From: Pomphorhynchus laevis
Lineage: Eukaryota; Acanthocephala; Palaeacanthocephala; Echinorhynchida; Pomphorhynchidae
Length of the DNA: 64,000 nt
NCBI GenBank assembly: GCA_012934845.2
Contig: WNNJ02002088.1
Location: forward strand, 1 to 64,000
Direction: 5' to 3'
A program made the position numbers and the translations under genes. The notes below the pieces were generated by a model. The model was not told the origin of the DNA and did not search any database. It saw nothing but the letters and a program-made list of their open reading frames with translations. Positions 44,801 through 56,800 of the stretch are shown here, one piece after another. The stretch's first letter is position 1; every line of letters starts with the position of its first letter.

Positions 44801-47800
44801 TCTCGATGTACAAACCTTCTAACGTTTGCATTGCCATTTCGAATTCCGTACAATATTCAATAATCTCGTACACGTTTACACCGACGTGCATCATAAGATA
44901 CTTTAATTTGTTCACATTGGGTTGTGTAGATAGACAGTAGGTGAATGTTTGATTCCACTGTTTGTCTCAAAATTGATTTTTAGCTTTTTAAAGTTATTAC
45001 CAATTATCACACAAATCAAAATTTATTTTTTAAATTCTTAGCAAGCGCTTCGGAGGATTGTAGTGCAGAATAAATTTCATCCTGTCTTTGTAGGATCAGC
45101 ACTAAAAAACAAAGGGGTTCAACCGCTTCTCGATAACATAGTTGAAAATTTTCCGGACCCAACCGAAAGAACTAACTATGCCATTGATAACAGGTATAAT
45201 TGATTAATGCAAATTAAGTTATATGCTTTGTTTATAATAAGCTATAATAATTATTGCAAGCTATTGATAGGATTGGGGGAATTATGAACTCGTGAATGTA
45301 TCAATTAGAATTATTAGATTTCTTTTATTAGATATGTCAAATAAATAACAATATGTCTTTTATATGTCTATATCAGGCACACTTCTAAAATCAAATTTCT
45401 AATGATTTTTTACAAACTATCGTTACGTCATAAATTATAACTAAATCATTTGTGTTAATTTAATTCGAATTATCGGATTTCTTCCAGACAAAAAGGCGAA
45501 TATTTCAAAACTCAATTTAATATGTTTGTTGTTAGACACACTTACGCACATTTATCGTTTAATAAATTTTGGTCCGAACGATCATTACATCATAAATTAT
45601 AAATCATTATTATTAATTATTCTATCAATAATAATTAATAGAATAATTCCATCGATTTAGCCATACGACTGTCCATCGATATAATTTCATCGGGAACACT
45701 AGATGCCTTTGTTGCATGCAGACTCGTTGCTCTCAAAAAGAAGAATGGAAGTGTGAGGCCAATTGGTGTTTGCGATGTTGCGAGGAGAATATTATGTAAG
45801 ACAATCTTATATATAATAAAATTTGACATGCAAGATGTTGCTGGACTCAATCAGCTAGCTGCGTCCCAGAAGAGTGGTATCACTTTGCTACTCACTCATT
45901 ACAAAAAGCGTATAACTCCGATCCGAACGTTTGCCCGTTGGCTGTTGATGCGTCCAATGCGTTCAACCGAATAAATAGATAGGTTTCACTTCACAATATC
46001 GAATATATTTATTCTGCATTATCTTGCGCTCTTCAAAATATATTCGCTTCTCCAGCTGAAATGGTTTTAGATGGTGCCAGTATTATGTTCTCTGAAGGGT
46101 TTACTCAGAATGACATCTTTGCGATGGCCGGATTTTCAATGGCATCCCTACCAATTATTAACAAAATTCATATGACCGTACCGAACGTAATCCAAAGGTG
46201 GTTCCCCAATGATGCTACTTTTGTAGGTACTATCAATGATCTCAAGAGTGTTTGGGATATTTTAACAAACATTGGTTAGGATTATGGTTATTTCGTAAAT
46301 AAAGTCAAAACCCAGCTCTTATCTCATGTAGCACTGAACAAGGACTTACTTACTAGTGAAAATATTAATACGAATACCACTGAAATCGAGATTCTTGGTA
46401 TTCCCATTGGAACCATAGCCTACGTCTCGACCTTCACACATTCGAAGATCACTAAGTTGATGGCTTCAATCAGGCGACTATGCCAAGTGGTCGAAGTTGA
46501 TCCGCATATCGCATATGTGGGCCCGACTAAATCTGTTCAGATGAAATCGAGCTACTACACGCGCTATACTATGCAAAGAGTCTGAATAGACCCAACTTAT
46601 ATTGATGATAAATTTATGAATTGATTCCAGCCCTACTAAATCAAAATGTGGATGACAATTAAAATTTGATTCTCACCATGCCGATAAAGTGAGGGGGATT
46701 AGGAATATATGATCCAACGTTTACAACTTCCTTGGACTATTGCAGCTCACAGACGATGTGCGAAACCTACGAAACCGGAATGGGATGAAATGAGCCTCGC
46801 AACATTCAAGGAATTGAACTATGCCGTCTTACATCCAATAGAATCATCTCATTTCGTAATAGGCTACAACAATTACCCCTTTTAACTAATCCTATCATTG
46901 CCAACCGCCTTGCGCATATTTATCGGGACGGCGCTTCTTCCTGGCTAAGTGCGTTACTGTTATCAATCGACAATTTCCGATTATCTCCTGGTGAGTTTAA
47001 GGATGCTATTTGTACCCGATATAGATGGACTCGAGTAGATTTAGTCAAGAACTTGTGCAAGTGCGGTTCAAGTTTAAATATGCCACACTCTATAAGCTGC
47101 AAAAAAGGCGGGCTTCCTACGATCAGGCACGATTCGATTCGTAATTTAATGGCAAGCGTCATTCCGGAAGTATTTCCTTGTGTGGAAATTGAACCAACAT
47201 TATCTCCAGTGCCGACCGGATTTTCGATGGAATCAACTTCAACGACTCTAGACTCGAATGCACGATTGGACATTTTTTGTATGGGGTTGGGAGGATCAAG
47301 ATTTGAGCGGACATTTTTTGATGTCACTATCTTCTCAACAGTTGCTCAATCTTATGTCAACCGCAGCACATCATTCATTCCGTTAGTATTTTCGACAGTG
47401 GGTGGTTTTGGCGGTGATGATGGAAGACTTATTAAGACGATTGCTCCAGCGATGTCACAGAAAAACACTTCAACTTACTCAGACCATTTTACGAAGATAA
47501 AGATGAGGTTGTCCTTTGAACTTGCGCGTGCATCATCTGCTTGAATGCGCGCGGTACGGTCGACCCGTAGAAGGGCGACTTTTTCAATTTTTTATGTTAT
47601 ACATTACGGCCCATTTGAGGGTAACGATTTTTGTACATTCTTCAATAAATAAGTCTTATTAAAAAATTAATAATAATTAATAGAATAATTAATTATTATT
47701 CTTTTCTATTATTGAATAATAATTATTCTATTATTAATATTTCTAATTAATTTTTGATTGAATTGTTTATTTAATTATCAAATCATGTAATAACATTTTG

Positions 47801-50800
47801 TAAATCCCACGAATAATTTGAACAGCATATTATAGTGATGACGAAAATCGAAAGGTTGTTTGTAATCCTGAACGATCCACCAAAAATCCACTCTTGGCAT
47901 TCGTATTTAAACTAGAGGTATCATTTTAAGATTCAGTATATGCTTCTATATACATATTTAGGCTGGACGTTTCGGTCAATTGTCGTATTTAAGGATTTAT
48001 CAAGGTGTTCTTAGAAGATCAGATTACGTTTATAATGTCCGCACAAGGAAGCGAATCAAGGTTAATAAACTGTATCGAATGCACTCTGATAAAATGGAGG
48101 TAACTTTCATTTATTCACCTTTAAAATAATATTTAATTCATGTGTTAAATGCATTTTTGATTGTATATTAAAAAATTGTTTTACTGTCGTTGAGGATTTT
48201 TTTTAAATTTACAAAGGACATTTATATATAGACTTATGTAATCGACTTTGCATGTTAATGCATATAGTCTATCAATGTATTATACATTATAATAATGTAT
48301 TAATGTATTATCAACATAATATTATCATTATTATCAAAATTACATTATTGCTATAATTACATTATATTATAGATATTACCATTTTTTAAACTTATGATTT
48401 TAATTTAATGCATGTATATGTTGGCTGATATTCTTAATTGTGAATAAGAAGACCCGAATGAAAGACCAGTAAAGTCGGAATAAGAAGACCAGATGACTTG
48501 ATTATGTCTGTGGCGATAAGATAAAAAACCTTTTCCCACACTAAGGCCATCTTTTAATGAAGTTTTTATGAAGTATACGGAAATAATTTTAAATCAAAAC
48601 ATTTTCCAGGTTCCAATTATTCCCGACGAGTCGAGAAAAAAGAGTGTTTAAATGATGAGACGTCCCGGGAAAGTAGTCGTAGACGTAGCCTTGATGAAAG
48701 AACGAAAGACTGTTAACATCTGAAGCGTTAGTTGATCATCAACTGATAATATTGTTCAGCATGCGAAAGCAACGTTATTGAACTAAGCTTGTTAATTCGA
48801 AGTATGGACTTTAGGATGGAATTAAAAGGCAGATATATCAAAACTCTATTTCTTGTGTAATGGTTTTTTTACAAAAGGTCATAAATGACAAATAATTAAA
48901 TTTTTTAATTAATTAAATTTTATTTGTTATTAATTTCTTTTCTTTTTTTAAATTAAGATAAATCACTTAGTGATTCAGATTTTCAGATCTAAAAAAACTA
49001 TAAAACTATACAATTATTTCTGTTAGTTCCCTCGCTAATCTCGCAGATAAGATTGATACTTTCTGACTGCATTCCGTGGAGTTAAAAGTTTTGATTTACT
49101 AAACTGATTACAATTATTCCTGTCAGCTCCACTCGCTATGCTCACCGATAAGAATGAAACTTTCCGACCCGTTCTTACAGCGCTCAAACTGCTGCGCACT
49201 TTAAGAGTGAACAATATGAACACCTTGGAATCCGAAAGAAATTTCACAATGTTCTTTATAAACAAAGAACCGAGTTAACCCAACTTTAAGATAAACGTGA
49301 GTTAAATTTCTGTATTATCGAAAAAGACAGAGATGTAATGATGTGCTTGCAATGATATATTCTGCAGTGTGCAAGAGCTGCTGTCGCAATGTGCGTTCGC
49401 GCATTGATTGCTTAGCATCATGTTGCTCAAACCACTCCAAATTCCAAGACACCTTGCTTCTACCTTCCTACCAACAAACTTAAACACTTATTCTAATCAG
49501 CATTATGTTACATCTCAACTTCAATCAATGTCTGTACAACAATCGAATAGCAATGATGACGCTTGTGAAGATGGATCATCACATGAAATGCAATGCTCTA
49601 CACCCAATTTTCCAGCGTCTATATGGCTACTGCCTTCCTGCTCTTCATTCAGCAAAATGCGTATTAAAATGCTTTCGTTCAGCATAGATCGTTGATCAAA
49701 ATGCTACCGAACTTTCTATCTTGCGAACCCAAATCAACCAACTAGACAATAAACTCTTAGACTAGATGAAATAATAATAAACTCTTAGATGCTTAAATGC
49801 AAAATCTTCTTTCCCTGATTTAGCCCAGCTTCAAACCGACATTCAAACACCCCAATCTAAAATACAAAATCCTTCCATAACGTAACACTTAAATCATTTT
49901 CCCATATCGTTAAATTGCGGTTCCTTCTTTAGTACGCCATAAGCTCATTCGAACCCTTCAATCTTCATCTAATTTTACAGCTTCTAACATAACCAATACT
50001 GAACTTCTGAAGGCTATTAGGAATCATTTTAAAAGGACATGGAATGTGACTCTTAGAATGTTAGCGATCTTCATTCTGGAAATGATGAGTCAGAAATTCC
50101 TAATCTACTTATCGAAATGGGTCATAGTGCAGATGAAATTCGCAAAGCTACATTCCTTCGTCTTGTTGCAAAAACGAAAACTTTCCTCTTTCTTTGTACG
50201 CATCACACTGATTTTTGTACAAGTTTAAAAAGTTATCAAAGCGTTACATAAGTTAAGAAGGAACGTCGCCCGACAGTCAGTGTATGTTAATCCCGACCTC
50301 TCTAAAGACGACTGAGACCAAGAATTTAAACTTCGCAAACTCCGCAATCTACCCAAGCAAACGACGAATAGAAGTACGACGCGTCGTACTTCTACATATA
50401 GAAGTACGACGCGTTGTACTTTTATATGTTGTGACAGAAAGGTTATCAACAATTCGACCGCCAATAACTGTTGCTCTTTCTCAATTCTCTACCAAGGACT
50501 TAAGAGAGACATACTCTGTCATCTTCCACCACATGTTCTTCTTATTCGAAATGGACAAATTCCTTATATATCATCGATAACCCCTCTTAACATGTTAAGA
50601 GGGGTTATCCTCTTAATTTTTCTACACTAAAATTTTTTAACTACAAGACAGAAGGCATCAAATATTTGCGCTCCCTAGTTTTCGCTGGATACATTTCCTC
50701 ATTTTACCTAACAGAAACGTTTGTTCTAGCAGAAACGTTATTCTGTGATCCTTGCATTATATCAGGATTTTATTGGATAGAAATTCCTCTAACTCTTCCC

Positions 50801-53800
50801 GGATATGGACGGCATTGATGGGGCTTATTGTTTCGTTTAAATTATGAATTTTTTTAAATGGAGTTCAGTAAAAAGGAGCTGTTCGATATCTGTTGAAGGA
50901 TCCATATGCATATTCGTAGGCTGCTACTTTGCTCCATTTTATCATCTTCAGAAATAATTGACCAATTCTCAGCACTATGTACTAAGATTAGTTTTGATCA
51001 CCCCATTATACTTTCAGGTGATTTCAACACTCATTACAAATACGAAACTTCGACTTGTCATTACAAATAATCCTCCAAATACTAAACTTCGACTCATCTC
51101 AAATTTCCTTCGTAATTCTGGATTAAACTTCAATCGTCTTTGTCAGATGCCACTTACTTATAATGTATCCAGCATCATCGAACTTGTATTTTCATATACA
51201 TGCAAAAGTGACAGTTGACATGGAAAGTCCGTGGTCGTTAATTCGAAAGCATAAGTCAGTAATTTCAAAAATTGTAATCTCACATGGAATTCCTAACTCA
51301 CATCATGAAAAACTAAATATCCCAAAACTCAGTCGGCGAATCGACAGCACTAAGCTGAATATATTTTATGTTGCTATTGCCAAGCATTTACTGGTCATCG
51401 ATGATCTATCGGATAGCTACGTAACCATTGTAACAGCAATGGTTACGTCTCTTCAGCCATACGACATCCCCACGTTGCTCATTTATGATCAATTTTTAGC
51501 CGATCTATATTCTTACGTCAAACATGATCCCACCGCACATCAATTATATATAAGTTGGAAACAAGCTTTTTGTGGTCTAATAAAATAGTTAAATCTGCAA
51601 AACAAAAAGCTAGTTGAAGCTAGAACAAAAAGCATGTGAGATCATTTCATCTATTTTTGCTTATAGAAAACTGCTAGAAAACTGTTAGAATCGATGATTA
51701 CGTATGTGTTGCCCGTCATTTGGTTCGACTTTTCAATCTTTAACTTCAAACAACTCGACTTCTGTAAATGGCATTTCGTCAAAACAATACTCGGCTTGTC
51801 ACCAAAAAATGCACACGACTCCAATTTCTGCGGTAACGTCCGTCCAACTTCTATCAATTGAGTACCAACAACGTATTTGCTTATTCAAATTATCACCCTT
51901 CCAGCAGCAATTTTAAGAGCACATAAAAAAGATCAATGCCGTATAACCTGAATCCACCATAGCAGCCAATCGCCTACAACCAATTTGGCAGCAACCTAAA
52001 ACCATCAAAATACTTATCATCATTCGTGCCTACCTTCACGGTTATCACGACAACATGTGTACTATTTACATTCTATGCCATGAACGTTTAATATGTTGTC
52101 GCTGCAAATTCAGTAGACTACAATGACTAAATATCTGGCATGTATTCTCTTATCCACTTTCTACAATTCCGCTTAGTAAAATCGATTCACAACATGTAGA
52201 TCAAACCATAGTCTATTAATATTTACATGCAGTCTGATGATATCAAACGGTCAAATAGCAAATCTCCTTAAGTCAAAGATAAGAAGCCTACAAGTATAAT
52301 TTCACCTGCAAGTCGCGATTAATATTTTAACAATTGTTTTCACCGTAAATACTGCATATTTTGCTTTCATCCGCAAGCCGAGAGGCTACAGTGGGCATTA
52401 ATAAATAACTTCTGAGATTTTTATTTTAAAATTATGGTTTTATGTCAGGACATCGACTGTGCCTATGCAGGCGATATTTGTACTATTATTGGAACAGAGT
52501 CAGCCACTGGTGATACATTAGCATCAAGCAGAGATTCATTGTACAGTATGGTTAGTTGTTCTACATAATTTATTGTTCTTATAATACCATTTATTAAACA
52601 GGAGTCGATTCAAGTTGCTAATCCTGTAATTTGTATGAGTTTCAATCCAGCACATAAAAATCAGGTCGATAATTTTACTAAAGCAGTGAACAGGTGTTAG
52701 CCTTATACGAGAATGACCTCTTTAATTAATTTGTTTTAGATTTCAACGAGAAGATCCCACATTTAGAATAAACTTTGACGCAGAGTTAAATCAAACTGTG
52801 GCATACGGGATGGGAGAGCTTCATCTGGAAGTATATGCTGCCGTAAGTTGCTAATTGTCGATTATCTTAATACTAAATGTTTGGATACTAAACTGAAATG
52901 AAATTAGCATTAAACCAACGGTGGCATCGAATTTTGATTATATTTAGTGCTGTGTAATTATACTGCAAAACTTTAAATTGCAAATTTAATTTAAATTCTT
53001 ATCTTAAATTACTGAAATCTTACTGTATCGAATAGAAGCTATAAATTTCTTTTGTAATAAAATGAACTTTTAGATAAAATAAATATATTTTTCAATAAAT
53101 ACCGCTAAATTTTTAAAATAAAATTTCAGAAATTTATTTTATGTCTTTAAATTTAAGTTGTTGAAGTAATTTTATTGCAGAATGTAAGATTCTTCAATAA
53201 ATTAATTGTAAAAATATATTGTAAATTATGATTTTATAACTATTTCTAATCCGATACATCCTCAGTTATTTATTAGTTAATTCATAAAAAATGATTTTTA
53301 TTTTAAATTTCAATTTTAAACTTTAACTTGATGTAAATTATATAAAATCTTTATTATTTATAGTTATCTATTATTTAATTGTTTTTTTATTTAGCATTAA
53401 ATAAAAAAAATAAAATATAGAAAATACATAAAATATGTCTATATAAAATACATAGACTCAATTAGCTGATATGATTTGTTTTATTAATAATTTTGATCTG
53501 AAAGAAATTGAAGATTGTCTACTTCAACTGCGCTTTCTATGCTATAAATATCTTTTGTATGTTAAATATTTAGAGGATACTTTATGAATATTCAAAATTA
53601 AGACACCTAATAATTCGTATCTCATTTTGAAACTTAATTAAACACCCCATATATATTATTCAGATATGTTTTTGATCCATATACACTCCCAATAACGTTT
53701 GCCGCCTTATTTTTGTCGTATCATTTAAAAAAATTAAAAATAAAATATTTGATTTATATTCTCGCTGCAATAATTTTAACTAATGAAAAGTTTTGAGGTA

Positions 53801-56800
53801 ATTGACAACACATGCTTCACGATTGCTAATCGTTATTAGAGACCACTGCTTAAATAGCTAAGTTGTAAGAGTCAAATATCTCCGGGGAATTTATGCTTGC
53901 ATAGCAGCATCACCAACAAAAGCATTCGTGCTTTAGTAAATACCGCATTTCCTTGAGTACATCAAGCGTCAGCTATCGTTTTTGGTACAAAAATTATTCA
54001 GACTTTTGTATATCACAAAAACGTTTACTGCATCATTTGACATTGCGAAAGACAACGCCATTCGTAATGTATAAAATATCTATTGTGTAACATCCATAAC
54101 AAAGAAAAAAAGGAAATTTTATTAATTTCAAATGATCAATATGATTATAGATCGAAACAACATAAGTTAATCAAGTTAGTGAAGAAGTTTGTGAAGAAGA
54201 ATTACTCAAACAAGAAGGATATAAATATGTAAATGTTCAAATTTTGTCATTTTTAGTTGAAATTCTGGCGATGTAGCTTTATTTAGTTGTGGTTAAATTA
54301 CGTTCTTTTGTCTATAAATGCTTTACATGAATGGAAAAGCATGTAGTATTTGACTAGACAAAACAAATTCAGCATTCTTAAGTTTACTGTACCAAACATC
54401 TCATTAACCATTTATTTTGCTTGGTTTAAGGTCAGGAATAGAGAAAAATTAAATTTTATATTTTAGTCTCTATTAGATTTTATATTTCATTCTTTAACAA
54501 ACAAACAATTTGATCGTGATCACATTATTTTCCGCGTTTGCTGCTTCTTTAGCGGATCGAAAAAGAATTTGGCGTGAAAGTTGAACTGGGAAAACCACAG
54601 GTTGCCTACCTTGAAACGTTATCAAAGCCTTATAGGTAATTATGGCCAACAAATTAAGATTTTATTTACACCATACGTTTTTCGAAATAATAAAAATATC
54701 AATTACTTTATTATTACATTATTGGTAAATTATTATCCAACGTAATGTTTTAGGTTTGACTATTTACATAAAAAGCAGTCAGGAGGTCAAGGACAGTATG
54801 GACGCGTTATTGGATTTATAGAGGTAATGTTTTATAAGAATTTATTAATTTAACATATTTAAAACAGATTAATGGTTTGACTTAATCTTAATTTCACAAT
54901 TATGGCGACAATCTCTTTATTATTTACAACATTTGGCGTTTGTGTGTATTCACAAAAAATGCTTTAATTTTTAGAAATTTTCAAGATTTTTATCCATTCT
55001 ATAAAGTGACAGAACTGGATGAATAACATACAATTATATATTTGCAATGCGCTTTTTAACATCTTTCGATGATAGCATTTAAAAAGATACGTTTTTGCTT
55101 AAATATCAAGGTTAGACAAATTGAAAATTAGTAACAAATGAAGGCGTATTATTTATTTTATCCAGTATTCCAGCTGCATAGGCCCGCCATGTTCAATGAT
55201 TAGTTTTTTCTTAAAATTCTATTAGAACTTAATTGTAATTTTAAATAGGCATCTTCGCTAATAATGTAGCCATAATATCTAATTATTACATGTATACGAT
55301 ACGACATATACTTGATACATTAAAAATATAAATGTATCTTATTTTAAATTTATAGTAATAGATAATTATATAATTTATTTACATATGAACTTATAGCGCT
55401 TTAAATTATGTAATTTCATTGAATACCTCTTTTAAAAATTGATCTTTAAATACACTATCATTTATTGTATACATAAACTCTGTTTGCGAAGACAAAATTT
55501 TTTAATCACGAATAAATCAAATTAAATTTATTGTTTAGTAACTTTTCTGTTTAAGTAAATGATATTAGATGATATCACTTTTCAGTGATGCTTATTCTAC
55601 AATCGAATAAATCAGATCAGTTAAGTGAGTTTACGTTAAATAAACTAAAAACTGGTAAAATATCGATTGGTTTGAATGTTTGGCCGTGATAATGTAGGTT
55701 AGTGTCGAAACATAAATAGCAAAAAATCGATGTCATTTTTATCATCCGTTTAACTGTTTTTATTTGCCTACGACCAAATACTTAACAATTTCCATTCTAT
55801 TGTTAATTTTATAGCTATTACAAACTGATATTTTAATATCCCGAATAAGCCTATTTAATGTTTTGAGTTTTTCTTACTCCTCAAATAATTATTTTATTTC
55901 AAAAACTCCTAATTTCTATTCTATACAACAATGGGTGTAAAATAAGGTATTAATTCAATGTATTTTTCTAATGTTCTATGTTATTCAGCATGGAACATCT
56001 ATTGAGCATCGTGTTAGGAGCATCTGTGTTATTAGGTTTCCTCCCCTATTCTTTAACCAATCATAGCAGCGGATTAAGTTATGAAATCAGATCAAATAAT
56101 TTCATTATATGTATAAATTTAGTTTTTTATAACTCAACTTTTAATAAATTTATTAATACAATAATATTTTTTTTGTTTTTACAATTGAAAAGCTTAATAT
56201 GAGAATGTCATAAGCATATTGCATAACATGGAAATTAAACATGTAATTTCATTGAATACCTCTTTTAAAAATAGAAATATTTAATTTATATATATTTTTA
56301 TTTTTTTGAATCGATACGTTTAATGACGCTTGCTCTATATTATGACATCATGATATCTACATGATGGTTTAACGACTACGTCTCAGTGCGTTATTTTGCT
56401 CATCGGAAAATAAACTGTAATTTGTTTATAAATAATATTTTTTCAAAAAGAAACATCATCACGATTTTATTACTTTTGGATTTTATGTTGAGGGAAATTT
56501 AAGAAATACCCGATTTCTCAAAATGATAAAAAAATAAATTTAGAATTTTACAAGGAAACTAGAATTTAATAAAATTTTAAACTAAATCTTTTATTTCGAT
56601 TTTGATTTCACGATTCCTGTTTAGCCATTGTCATCTGACAAATATCTTGAGGTTGAATTTAAAAGTGAGTTGAAAGGTACAAATATTCCATCTCAACATG
56701 TGCCAACAATCAAAAAGGTTTCGCATATACCCTATATTATTAGTTAATATTTGAATATTAGACTTTTATGAAGTGTTTGGAGAATGGCGAACTCTCCGGA

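Noticed and set aside
45753-45974. 73-codon frame read as a host protein
   Set aside because: It is the RT N-terminal part of the TSD-flanked retroelement.
55978-56202. 74-codon frame with hydrophobic stretches
   Set aside because: Lies within a GFM1 intron, with no homology recognised and simple AT-rich composition.
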